Of a DNA stretch of 43,942 nucleotides, positions 16,467 through 24,002 are shown piece by piece (the stretch's first letter is position 1; every line of letters begins with the position of its first letter). The position numbers were made by a program, and so were the translations under genes. This DNA comes from Bacteroidales bacterium. GTDB lineage: Bacteria > Bacteroidota > Bacteroidia > Bacteroidales > Prolixibacteraceae. The DNA is taken from NCBI GenBank assembly GCA_015654795.1, contig JAATGF010000171.1:1-43942 (forward strand). Direction: 5' to 3'. The notes under the pieces were generated by a model. It did not search any database and had not been told where the DNA came from. It worked only from the letters and a program-made list of their open reading frames with translations.

Positions 16467-19241
16467 TTAATGTGCAAGCAACCAGTTTTCAGCAGCATCC
16501 ATTTCTACTTCGAGCGGAACTGCTAATTTTACAGCGTTTTCCATCTCGTACTTCACAACCTTTTTTACCTCTTCAAGTTCAGTTTTCAAAACATCAAAGT
16601 TTAATTCGTCATGAACCTGCAGAATCATTTTAGAATGAAATCCTTTCTCCTCGAATCGCTTATTAATGTTAATCATAGCGACTTTTATAATATCTGCAGC
16701 CGAACCCTGTATCGGAGCATTAATTGCATTGCGCTCGGCAAAAGCTCTTACCGAGGCATTGGCAGAATTGATATCGCTCAGGTATCGTTTCCGCCCCATA
16801 ATTGTTTCAACATAACCCCTTTCCCGTGCGAGCACAAGCTGGCTGTCCATATAATCCTTGACCATTGAAAAGTTGGCAAAATAGTCATCAATCAGCTGTT
16901 TTGCTTCGCCTCTTGGGATATTTAGCCTTTGAGCAAGGCCAAATGCAGAGATTCCGTAAAGAATTCCGAAGTTCGCAGTTTTTGCTTTACGTCGCATTTC
17001 GGAGGACACTTCGCCAATGGGTATTCCAAAAATCTTCGAAGCTGTGGCAGCGTGAATATCTTCGCCATTGCTGAACGCTTCAGTCATTACTTTATCGCCG
17101 GAAACGGCGGCCATAATCCGAAGTTCAATTTGAGAATAGTCAGCAGATAAAAAGATATGATCATCATCGGTCGGGATAAATGCTTTACGGATTTCGCGTC
17201 CGTTTTCGGTCCTGATAGGAATATTCTGAAGATTTGGATTTGTGGAACTTAATCGACCAGTGGCTGCAATTGTCTGATTAAAAGACGAATGTATCTTGCC
17301 AGTTTTGGGATTGATCAGTTTAGGAAGTGCCTCGACATAAGTCGAAAGCAATTTTTTTAATCCCCTGTGCTCCAATATCATATTGACGATAGGGTGTTTG
17401 TCCTGCAAATTGACCAGCACTTCTTCACCTGTCGAGTACTGTTTTGTCTTGGTTTTCTTTGCTTTAGGATCAAGCATCAGTTTGTCGAAAAGAATGTATC
17501 CAAGCTGTTTTGGTGACGAGATGTTAAAGTGTTCGCCGGCCAGTTCGATGATGCTGTTTTCGAGTTCGATAATTTGCCCCCGCAATGTCACTGCATAATC
17601 GTCAAGAACCTTTGGATCAATTCTTAAGCCCGCCAATTCCATCTGAACCAGTACTTTCAATAAAGGCATTTCAACTTCTGTAAACAGATTTTTTACAGTT
17701 GCTTTGTCTAATTCGGCTTCTAACAATGACTTAAGCTGAAATGTAATATCAGCATCCTCGCAGGCATACTCCTTGATTTGTTCCAGATCGACTTGTCGCA
17801 TATTCAGCTGATTTTTGCCATTCTTGCCAATCAGCTCTTCAGTTGCTACTTTTTTATAGCCAAGATAAATTTCACTCAGGTAGTCCAGGTTATGACGAAG
17901 TTCCGGTTGAATCAGGTAATGAGCGACCATCGTATCGAAATAATTGCCTTTGACTTCAATGCCATATTGCGAAAGGAAAAGAATATCGAATTTCATATTC
18001 TGACCGATTTTCCGGATCTTTTCATTCGCAAATACTGTTTTAAACAGCTGAACTGTTGCAATCGCTTTATTTTGGTCTGCTGGTACCGGAATGTAATATG
18101 CCTCCCCTGATTTGAAGCAGAAGGATAATCCAACCAGCTTATCCGAATGAGGATCGAGTCCGGTAGTCTCGGTATCGAAGCAAAAGGCGGGTTGTTCCTC
18201 CAATTTGGAAACCAAATCTTTTATTTGCTCTTCACTATTAATTAAATGGTACAAGTGAGCGGTTGACCGAATATCTTCATGAATACCTACCGATTCGGTC
18301 TGCGTTTGTTCTGGCATACTGAAAAGTGAACCCTGCTCAAATGCAGGAGCAGGAGTTGGAGCTGATTTCGTCGCAGCGGGTAATATTCTTTCGGCCAGTG
18401 TCCTGAATTCGAGTTCTGTGAAAATATCACGCAAATGGACGTAATCAGGATCGCACATTGTTAGTTCTTCCTGATTGAATTCTATAGGTACGTCAAGTAT
18501 GATGGTAGCCAGTGTACGCGACATTCGGACCTGATCTTCAAATTGTTGAAGGCTCTCTTTCTGTTTTCCTTTTAATTTATCAATGTTCTGGTAAACACCT
18601 TCAATACCTCCGAATTCGCTCACGAGTTTCATCGCTGTTTTAGGTCCAATTCCGGGACATCCGGGAATGTTGTCGGACGAATCACCCATAAGGCCCAGAA
18701 CATCAATCACCTGCAATGGATTTGTTATTTGGAAATTCTCACAAACCTGTTCAACGCCTAAAATCTCTATTTCGTTGCCCAGCCGCTTTGGCTTGTACAT
18801 AAAGATATTTTCCGACACCAATTGTGCGTAGTCCTTATCCGGAGTAACCATGAAAACCTGAAAACCCTCTTTTTCTGCAGTTTTTGCCAACGTTCCAATC
18901 ACGTCATCGGCTTCGAAACCTTCTTTTTCAAGAATCGGAATTTTGTATCCCTTGATAATCTCACGGATGTAAGGAATGGCTTTTCGGATGTCTTCAGGCA
19001 TTACTTCGCGCTGAGCTTTGTACTCTGGAAACATATCATGACGAAATGTAGGCCCTTTCAAGTCGAAGGCAATGGCAATATGGGTCGGTTTCTCATTTCT
19101 AATGAGTTGATCGAGTGTGTTTACAAATCCCAACATTGTTGAAGTGTTGAGTCCTTTGGAATTGACCCGGGGTGCATTAATAAATGCAAAATAGGAGCGA
19201 TAAATCAATGCGTATGCATCAAGCAAAAACAATCGGTTCAT
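16467..19241 (-). CDS. polA: DNA polymerase I
   Basis: A 924-residue, full-length Pol I used in Okazaki-fragment processing and repair. Residues 1-290 form the 5'-3' exonuclease (FEN) domain (FLLDAYALIYRSYFAF; GLMGDSSDNIPGCPGIGPKTA). The 3'-5' exonuclease domain retains its catalytic acids (FDTETTGLDP, Asp356 and Glu358), so proofreading is likely intact. The polymerase domain has motif A (SADYSQIELR), motif B (RRKAKTANFGILYG) and motif C (QVHDELNFD). A Bacteroidota -7 element lies upstream at 19266-19273. It stands alone, with the ArsR gene upstream separated by a terminator. Confidence 0.97.
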   Translation of the reverse strand: MNRLFLLDAYALIYRSYFAFINAPRVNSKGLNTSTMLGFVNTLDQLIRNEKPTHIAIAFDLKGPTFRHDMFPEYKAQREVMPEDIRKAIPYIREIIKGYKIPILEKEGFEADDVIGTLAKTAEKEGFQVFMVTPDKDYAQLVSENIFMYKPKRLGNEIEILGVEQVCENFQITNPLQVIDVLGLMGDSSDNIPGCPGIGPKTAMKLVSEFGGIEGVYQNIDKLKGKQKESLQQFEDQVRMSRTLATIILDVPIEFNQEELTMCDPDYVHLRDIFTELEFRTLAERILPAATKSAPTPAPAFEQGSLFSMPEQTQTESVGIHEDIRSTAHLYHLINSEEQIKDLVSKLEEQPAFCFDTETTGLDPHSDKLVGLSFCFKSGEAYYIPVPADQNKAIATVQLFKTVFANEKIRKIGQNMKFDILFLSQYGIEVKGNYFDTMVAHYLIQPELRHNLDYLSEIYLGYKKVATEELIGKNGKNQLNMRQVDLEQIKEYACEDADITFQLKSLLEAELDKATVKNLFTEVEMPLLKVLVQMELAGLRIDPKVLDDYAVTLRGQIIELENSIIELAGEHFNISSPKQLGYILFDKLMLDPKAKKTKTKQYSTGEEVLVNLQDKHPIVNMILEHRGLKKLLSTYVEALPKLINPKTGKIHSSFNQTIAATGRLSSTNPNLQNIPIRTENGREIRKAFIPTDDDHIFLSADYSQIELRIMAAVSGDKVMTEAFSNGEDIHAATASKIFGIPIGEVSSEMRRKAKTANFGILYGISAFGLAQRLNIPRGEAKQLIDDYFANFSMVKDYMDSQLVLARERGYVETIMGRKRYLSDINSANASVRAFAERNAINAPIQGSAADIIKVAMININKRFEEKGFHSKMILQVHDELNFDVLKTELEEVKKVVKYEMENAVKLAVPLEVEMDAAENWLLAH

Positions 19242-19265
19242 GATAAATATGAATTAAGACCAAAT

Positions 19266-19273
19266 CAAAACTA
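19266..19273 (-). promoter_or_regulatory. -7 element of polA
   Basis: On the minus strand this reads TAGTTTTG, an exact TAnnTTTG match 24 bp before the polA start codon. Confidence 0.5.
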
Positions 19274-19281
19274 CGTAAAAT

Positions 19282-19314
19282 TTAATAAAAAAGCCGACAA
19301 AATTTTTGTCGGCT
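19282..19314 (-). terminator. Terminator of the arsR-type gene
   Basis: AGCCGACAAAA (19292-19302) and TTTTGTCGGCT (19304-19314) form a perfect 11-bp stem around one base, followed on the minus strand by TTTTTATTAAA. It separates the regulator from polA. Confidence 0.85.
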
Positions 19315-19338
19315 CACAATATAGTATTAATCAAACGA

Positions 19339-19641
19339 TTATTTCTGACACCCGCATTTTTCTATACAAGTGATTATTCCGATTAACGCCGAATGCTTCA
19401 AAAAGTAGTATGTATTTTTTCCATCCCGCTTTGAATTTAAAACTCCTTTGTTTTTGAGAATACCAAGATGATGTGATGTTGTTGATTGCTCAATTCCAAG
19501 ACGTTCATGAATCTCGGTAACGGTAAGTTTGACTCCGCCGTCCAGGTAACCAACAATGGCAATTCGCATGGGGTGGGCAATAGCTTTTAACATCTCGGTG
19601 GCAAAAGTTAACTTCTCGAGATTTAACTCAGAATAGTTCAT
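19339..19641 (-). CDS. ArsR-family winged-helix regulator with C-terminal cysteine cluster
   Basis: A 100-residue small winged-helix protein. The helix-turn-helix covers about residues 38-65 (LTVTEIHERLGIEQSTTSHHLGILKNKGVL), and the beta-wing is RDGKNTYYFL (73-82). It ends with Cys92, Cys96 and Cys98 (CIEKCGCQK), a possible metal or redox site. The usual ELCVCDL site on the DNA-recognition helix is missing, so it is not a classical arsenite sensor. Neighbouring genes (polA, polyprenyl synthase) are housekeeping, so it may control itself or a distant gene. An AT-rich region with ATATAT-GA-ATATAT (19703-19716) overlaps its probable promoter and could be an operator. Confidence 0.88.
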   Translation of the reverse strand: MNYSELNLEKLTFATEMLKAIAHPMRIAIVGYLDGGVKLTVTEIHERLGIEQSTTSHHLGILKNKGVLNSKRDGKNTYYFLKHSALIGIITCIEKCGCQK

Positions 19642-19699
19642 TATCTGACGAAGTTTAAGATATTAATCTGATAATTTTCGACTTTTCAAATCATGGATA

Positions 19700-19707
19700 C
19701 AAATATA
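19700..19707 (-). promoter_or_regulatory. -7 element of the arsR-type gene
   Basis: On the minus strand this reads TATATTTG, an exact TAnnTTTG match about 58 bp before the start codon. It overlaps the ATATAT-GA-ATATAT inverted repeat at 19703-19716, which would suit autorepression. Confidence 0.45.
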
Positions 19708-19846
19708 TGAATATATATTTTATTAATTGTTTGAGTTAAAACTCTGTAAAAACCCGGATATGATCATAACATTGTTAAAAAAATTGTTACCTACTCATAA
19801 TTAGTGATTTAAATTTATCATTGTCAATATCTAACAAATTGAGGAA

Positions 19847-19942
19847 ATGCAATTTAGAATGGCTAAAAACAATAATGTTGAAGTAAAATTAATTCTTACC
19901 TTTGGCCGGAAGGAGAATAAAAAAGAAGAATGCAATTTTTAA
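19847..19942 (+). CDS. Candidate 31-residue small ORF or leader ahead of the polyprenyl synthase gene
   Basis: An ATG preceded by GAGGAA opens a frame starting MQFRMAKNNNVEV and ending KKEECNF, with the stop at 19940-19942, three bases before the next ATG. The product would be basic and hydrophilic with no membrane segment. The purine-rich start context and tight spacing suggest translational coupling or a leader peptide. It could equally be chance in an AT-rich upstream region. I do not recognise the product. Confidence 0.3.
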   Translation: MQFRMAKNNNVEVKLILTFGRKENKKEECNF

Positions 19943-19945
19943 AGG

Positions 19946-20920
19946 ATGTCATCTAAAGAACGGATTGTCGAGCCCATCAGGGAGGAGCTTATTAAATTTG
20001 AACCTTATTTCCAAAAAGCGACTAAGAGTGATTTGCCACTGTTAAGTACCATTATCAATTACATCCTTCGCCGTAAGGGGAAACAGATGCGTCCGATGAT
20101 GGTTTTTCTGGCAGCTAAACTAAATGGCACCTTCAACGAGCGAACCTATCACGCAGCATTAACCATCGAATTATTACATACTGCCACACTTGTTCACGAC
20201 GATGTCGTGGACGATTCGTATCAGCGCCGCGGATTCTTTTCGGTGAATGCGGTCTGGAAAAATAAGATTGCTGTACTTGTTGGCGATTTTATCCTCGCCA
20301 AAGGGCTGCTATGGTCGATTGAACACCGCGATTATGATATATTGGATCACATTTGCACCGCAGTTCGGGATATGAGCGAAGGTGAAATTCTCCAGATTGA
20401 GAAAGCCCGAAAACTTGATATTACCGAAGAGATCTATTTCGAAATTATCCGGAAAAAAACGGCCTCGTTACTTGCAACAAGTGCTGCAGTTGGAACTTGT
20501 TCCGTAACGACAGACAGTGAAGTAATCGAACGAATGAGGCTGTTCGGCGAATATGCCGGAATGGCATTTCAAATTAAGGATGATCTTTTTGATTACCAGA
20601 AATCGAACCTGATCGGAAAACCTACCGGGAATGACCTCCGTGAAAAAAAGATCACACTTCCGTTACTCCACGCCCTGAACAAAGCGAGTAGCAGCGATAA
20701 ATCGCATATTCTCAGGATTGTAAGGAAACGATCAAAATCGGCGGCTGATCTTCGCGAGGTTAGTGATTTTGTGGAAGTTCATGGCGGATTTAAATATGCA
20801 GAAGAGGTGATGTACCGTTTTAACGAAAAGGCAATTGCCCAATTATCGGCATACCCCGACACCGAAGTCAAGGCCGCATTAATCGAGTACGTTAATTATA
20901 TTACTTCCAGGGTCAACTAA
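19946..20920 (+). CDS. Long-chain polyprenyl diphosphate synthase (IspB/HepT-like)
   Basis: A 324-residue all-helical trans-prenyltransferase that extends allylic diphosphates with isopentenyl diphosphate. The first aspartate-rich motif is at 85-89 (LVHDDVVDDS) and the second at 212-216 (QIKDDLFDYQ). GKQMRP (45-50) supplies the diphosphate-binding residues. Length and motifs match octaprenyl/heptaprenyl synthases that make the menaquinone side chain; chain length cannot be read reliably by eye. It is convergent with deoC and preceded by a possible 31-codon ORF. Confidence in the family is high, in the exact product length low. Confidence 0.93.
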   Translation: MSSKERIVEPIREELIKFEPYFQKATKSDLPLLSTIINYILRRKGKQMRPMMVFLAAKLNGTFNERTYHAALTIELLHTATLVHDDVVDDSYQRRGFFSVNAVWKNKIAVLVGDFILAKGLLWSIEHRDYDILDHICTAVRDMSEGEILQIEKARKLDITEEIYFEIIRKKTASLLATSAAVGTCSVTTDSEVIERMRLFGEYAGMAFQIKDDLFDYQKSNLIGKPTGNDLREKKITLPLLHALNKASSSDKSHILRIVRKRSKSAADLREVSDFVEVHGGFKYAEEVMYRFNEKAIAQLSAYPDTEVKAALIEYVNYITSRVN

Positions 20921-20921
20921 A

Positions 20922-20958
20922 AAAGGCCGCCAGATTTTCGTTGACAGCCTTTCGCGTT
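20922..20958 (+). terminator. Weak hairpin between convergent genes
   Basis: AAAGGCCGCC can pair with GACAGCCTTT with two mismatches, giving a possible bidirectional terminator for the polyprenyl synthase and deoC genes. The flanking T-tracts are short. Confidence 0.3.
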
Positions 20959-20983
20959 TTACTTTGGAATAGTAAAATAGAAA

Positions 20984-21853
20984 TTAAAAATACACAACAC
21001 TTTCCCCCTTTATGGAGGAGAGCAGGTTATTCGCCAAACGGCTGGCTCCGATTCGAAATAGCTTGTTATTCAGCCATTCATCGCCAAGCACTTCTTTCAC
21101 AATGGCGACGTATTTAATCACATCGGAAGTTTCGACAATTCCACCGGCAGCTTTGAAGCCTATTTTCTTATGCGTTTTTTCGTAATAGTCTTTAATGGCG
21201 CTGCACATTACCCACGCAGCCTCGGGTGTCGCAGCAGGCTCTGATTTGCCTGTTGAAGTTTTAATAAAATCGGCGCCAGCCTGCATTGCCAGAAACGAGG
21301 CTTTCCAAATTTTCTCGTAACTCTTCAATGCCCCGGTTTCCAGGATTACTTTCAAATGTGCCTCTCCGCATGTTCTCTTCAATATCGAAATTTCCTGAAT
21401 TACTGCAGGAAAATCACCGGAAAGAAAATTACCCAAATTCAGCACAATATCAATTTCCGTTGCGCCTTTGGCAATACACATTTGGGTTTCCATCACTTTG
21501 ACATCAAAAAAAGTCTGTGAAGAAGGGAATCCTGCACAAACAGAAGCCAATTTTACTCCGGGAGCCCGAAGATTGTTTCTAACAGATTCAATAAGAGTTG
21601 GATAGACACAAATAGCCGCAACATTGGGTAATCCCGGAAATTCATCCGGAAACTCCGAAACTTTTGTCGCAAATTTTTCTCCCTGAATATGATTGTCGGT
21701 CGAATTCAGTGTCGTCAAATCAATACACGAAAGGGCCAGCTCATAAAATTCGCGGCTTTTCAATTCTCCCGATTTTTCAACAATCGCAGCGACAGCCTGT
21801 TCTACTTCTCCCTCCGGGAATTCCCGGTCAACATTACCTAAAAGCCATTTCAT
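20984..21853 (-). CDS. deoC: Deoxyribose-phosphate aldolase
   Basis: A 289-residue class I aldolase that cleaves 2-deoxyribose-5-phosphate to glyceraldehyde-3-phosphate and acetaldehyde in deoxynucleoside catabolism. The Schiff-base lysine is Lys198 in DFIKTSTGK and the second active-site lysine is Lys234 in GFKAAGG. Other family segments are CVYPTLIES (82-90), GFPSSQTFFDVKV (108-120), EIDIVLNLG (133-141) and KVILETG (168-174). It is longer than the E. coli enzyme because of an N-terminal extension, usual for Bacteroidota DeoC. It is the last gene of a minus-strand set yqaA-dtd-mazG-deoC, 20 bp after the MazG-like gene. Confidence 0.95.
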   Translation of the reverse strand: MKWLLGNVDREFPEGEVEQAVAAIVEKSGELKSREFYELALSCIDLTTLNSTDNHIQGEKFATKVSEFPDEFPGLPNVAAICVYPTLIESVRNNLRAPGVKLASVCAGFPSSQTFFDVKVMETQMCIAKGATEIDIVLNLGNFLSGDFPAVIQEISILKRTCGEAHLKVILETGALKSYEKIWKASFLAMQAGADFIKTSTGKSEPAATPEAAWVMCSAIKDYYEKTHKKIGFKAAGGIVETSDVIKYVAIVKEVLGDEWLNNKLFRIGASRLANNLLSSIKGESVVYF

Positions 21854-21873
21854 AGTTTTAATCGTATTAAGAT

Positions 21874-22215
21874 TTATGCAAATAGTTTATCATTGTTTAA
21901 ATGACGAAGTTGGTCCCGCTCTGTTTTCTTCTCCATGTTTTTCATAAATGCTTCGGTCAGATCAACGCCGGTTTGATTAGCAAGGCAGATGATCACCCAA
22001 AGCACATCGGCCAGTTCGTCAGCCAGATCGCTATCCGACTCATTGCTTTTGAAGGATTGATCACCATATTTTCGGGCAATAATCCGGGCCACTTCTCCCA
22101 CCTCTTCAGTAAGAATGGCCATATTGGTTAGCTCGCTGAAATAACGGACTCCGTACTTTGTTATCCAGGTATGGACTTCTGATTGTGCATCCCTGATTGT
22201 AATATTCTCATCCAT
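21874..22215 (-). CDS. MazG-like nucleotide pyrophosphohydrolase
   Basis: A 113-residue, single-domain all-alpha NTP pyrophosphatase. The metal-binding acidic motifs are TEEVGEVAR (Glu37, Glu38, Glu41) and ADELADVLW (Glu67, Asp70), the EExxE...ExxD signature. It should hydrolyse a nucleoside triphosphate to the monophosphate, probably for nucleotide-pool sanitation; the preferred nucleotide is unknown. It is similar in size to the small MazG-like proteins of Bacteroidota. It follows dtd by 54 bp and precedes deoC by 20 bp, so co-transcription is likely. Confidence 0.9.
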   Translation of the reverse strand: MDENITIRDAQSEVHTWITKYGVRYFSELTNMAILTEEVGEVARIIARKYGDQSFKSNESDSDLADELADVLWVIICLANQTGVDLTEAFMKNMEKKTERDQLRHLNNDKLFA

Positions 22216-22269
22216 GAGAAGAATTATTTGTTTTTTAAGTAGTTTCCCTCACATGGAGGAACGCATATT

Positions 22270-22725
22270 TTAAAAATCTTTATTTTTAGAATCGATGATA
22301 ATTGTGACCGGTCCATCGTTAATCAGACCAACAATCATATGAGCGCCAAATATTCCAGTCTTAACCTCTGTACCCAGATTTTCGGATAAAGTTTCGACGA
22401 ATTGATGATAAAGCGGAATAGAAATATCGGGAGGAGCAGCATTGATATAGGAAGGACGATTTCCTTTTTTAGTTTTAGCCTGAAGTGTGAATTGGCTTAC
22501 CGCAAGAATTTCACCTTTAATATCTTTCACGGATAAATTCATTACGCCGTTGAGATCGTCAAAAATCCGCAATTGCGTGATCTTTTTACAAGTCCAATCA
22601 ATATCTTCATGAGTATCGTCAGTTTCGAAACCCGCCAGCACAAGCATACCCTGGCGAACCGACGATTTTAGTACACCGTCAATCGTAACGGATGCTTCTG
22701 AAACACGTTGGATAACAACTCTCAT
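22270..22725 (-). CDS. dtd: D-aminoacyl-tRNA deacylase
   Basis: A 151-residue enzyme that removes D-amino acids mischarged on tRNA. Seen: the N-terminal MRVVIQRVSEASVTIDG, the SQFTL motif (Ser-Gln-Phe-Thr, about 96-100), the loop KGNRPSYINAAPP, and the C-terminal NDGPVTIIIDS carrying the Gly-cisPro element used for chiral proofreading. Length is standard. It lies 17 bp after the yqaA-like gene. Confidence 0.96.
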   Translation of the reverse strand: MRVVIQRVSEASVTIDGVLKSSVRQGMLVLAGFETDDTHEDIDWTCKKITQLRIFDDLNGVMNLSVKDIKGEILAVSQFTLQAKTKKGNRPSYINAAPPDISIPLYHQFVETLSENLGTEVKTGIFGAHMIVGLINDGPVTIIIDSKNKDF

Positions 22726-22742
22726 ATCAATTAATTACTAAA

Positions 22743-23186
22743 TCACATCACCGTTTTTAAAAGTCCGATTACGGCCAGGTAGCGGACAATCTTACCGATT
22801 GTCATGAAAAAAATGGTAAGCAAGGGAGAAATCCGAAAGAACCCCAAAGCAAGAATTACGACATCGCCAACGATGGGAACAAATGAAAGTGTTGCCGCCA
22901 AAGCGCCAAATCGTTCCAACTTTGGAAGTATGGCGTGGATTTTCTCCTTTTTCACCTTCGCATATTTTTCAATCCATTCCATTTTACCAAGATATCCCAG
23001 GTAATAAATGGAGATTCCTCCTAATGTATTCCCGGCAGTAGCGATTACCAGTGAACTAACCACATCGAAACCCGAGTAAATCAGCAAAGTCAGTACTGCC
23101 TCCGAATTAAACGGAAAGATGGACCCCGAAAGAAACCCGGCGATAAAAAGTCCGAATAAACCGTATTGATAAAAGAAATCGACCAT
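22743..23186 (-). CDS. YqaA-type DedA/VTT-domain membrane protein
   Basis: A 147-residue integral membrane protein of the YqaA branch of the VTT (DedA-like) superfamily. Seen: an N-terminal YGLFGLFIAGFLSGSIFPFNSEAVLTLL segment with a re-entrant-type Pro, AGNTLGGISIYYLG (about 50-63) and a final hydrophobic hairpin. VTT proteins are linked to lipid and envelope homeostasis; a lipid-scramblase or transporter role is suspected for relatives. It heads the operon with dtd, the MazG-like gene and deoC. A -7 element lies very close to its start codon (see the next feature). Confidence 0.87.
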   Translation of the reverse strand: MVDFFYQYGLFGLFIAGFLSGSIFPFNSEAVLTLLIYSGFDVVSSLVIATAGNTLGGISIYYLGYLGKMEWIEKYAKVKKEKIHAILPKLERFGALAATLSFVPIVGDVVILALGFFRISPLLTIFFMTIGKIVRYLAVIGLLKTVM

Positions 23187-23193
23187 TAGACGT

Positions 23194-23201
23194 CAAAGAT
23201 A
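23194..23201 (-). promoter_or_regulatory. -7 element of the yqaA-dtd-mazG-deoC operon
   Basis: On the minus strand this reads TATCTTTG, an exact TAnnTTTG match that ends 7 bp before the start codon. If used, transcription would begin at or next to the ATG, giving a leaderless or nearly leaderless message. Confidence 0.45.
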
Positions 23202-23949
23202 ATTGATTGGAAGCAGATATTACGATAATCTCCCGGCAAGTTAAGGGAAAGATAAATAGCTTGTTATATGTAAAGGGTAAAAATTTAGGAAAACAGTATT
23301 TTAGCGCTCCCCGTACTTTATTTTAGAACCCGCAGCAAAGCGTGATTTTACCCGTTTAGTTTCAGAACATAGGTCTCCCCAATATAATTTTAGGCATGTT
23401 TTCAAAAATGAGATAAAACGTTTCAGAAAGTATGCCGGTCCAAATCGCCTTGCTATTTAAAGTAAACGAACTGCTGGTCTTGTTCGTATTTTAGTCTGAT
23501 CAGGTTTATACCAACATCGGACTTTGTGTGCACTAACCGTGTAGTATATATAGACTAACTGTACAGTTTTTGTGCAATTTTAGCACAGATAGTGCACAGA
23601 TGGTGCACAGATACTACACAGTTAGTAATAGGTTGGTATACTCCTGACAGGAAGAGAAACCGGTATTGTTTCGTAAGGAAAGTAAGACAAATAAACACAC
23701 TCGCACCCTTTGCATTAACGACGGAATGACTAAAGATCGGGTTGACAGGTAAGGCATATGCTGCCTGATAATTATAGATGATGAACTTACTTGTCGAATT
23801 TGTCAAATGATCAGTAAATATTTTAGGGCGTTCCGGTACTCAGAACAGAATGAAACCGATCATTTGAATCAAAAAATAACCGATTGAAGACAGCTCTCGA
23901 GGTAATCCCTCAAGGTAAGGGATTGACAAATAAATGGAGGAACAAAATT
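23202..23949. other. Long gene-free region upstream of the yqaA operon
   Basis: Nearly 750 bp without a supported gene. It contains the phased 11-bp tandem repeat at 23583-23626 and a small hairpin AATCCCT/AGGGATT (23904-23924). An 83-codon minus-strand frame at 23555-23806 runs through the tandem repeat and has no family features. An unannotated small RNA or remnant gene is possible but not shown. Confidence 0.5.
23554..23626. repeat. Phased 11-bp tandem repeat with an outer inverted repeat
   Basis: Four consecutive 11-bp units: GCACAGATAGT (23583-23593), GCACAGATGGT (23594-23604), GCACAGATACT (23605-23615) and ACACAGTTAGT (23616-23626). The last unit also forms an inverted repeat with ACTAACTGT at 23554-23562. 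The period is close to one DNA turn, as in iterated protein-binding sites. No bound protein can be named. Confidence 0.7.
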
Positions 23950-23980
23950 AAGGGGAAGCAGTAGTTTACCGCTTCCCCTT
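23950..23980 (-). terminator. Terminator of the hexokinase gene
   Basis: AAGGGGAAGC (23950-23959) pairs perfectly with GCTTCCCCTT (23971-23980), followed on the minus strand by AATTTTGTT. On the plus strand ATTTTATT follows, so it could work both ways. Confidence 0.85.
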
Positions 23981-24002
23981 ATTTTATTCAATCTGCAATG
24001 TA

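Noticed and set aside
23583-23626. CRISPR array
   Set aside because: The units are 11 bp and directly adjacent, with no spacers and no cas genes in the window.
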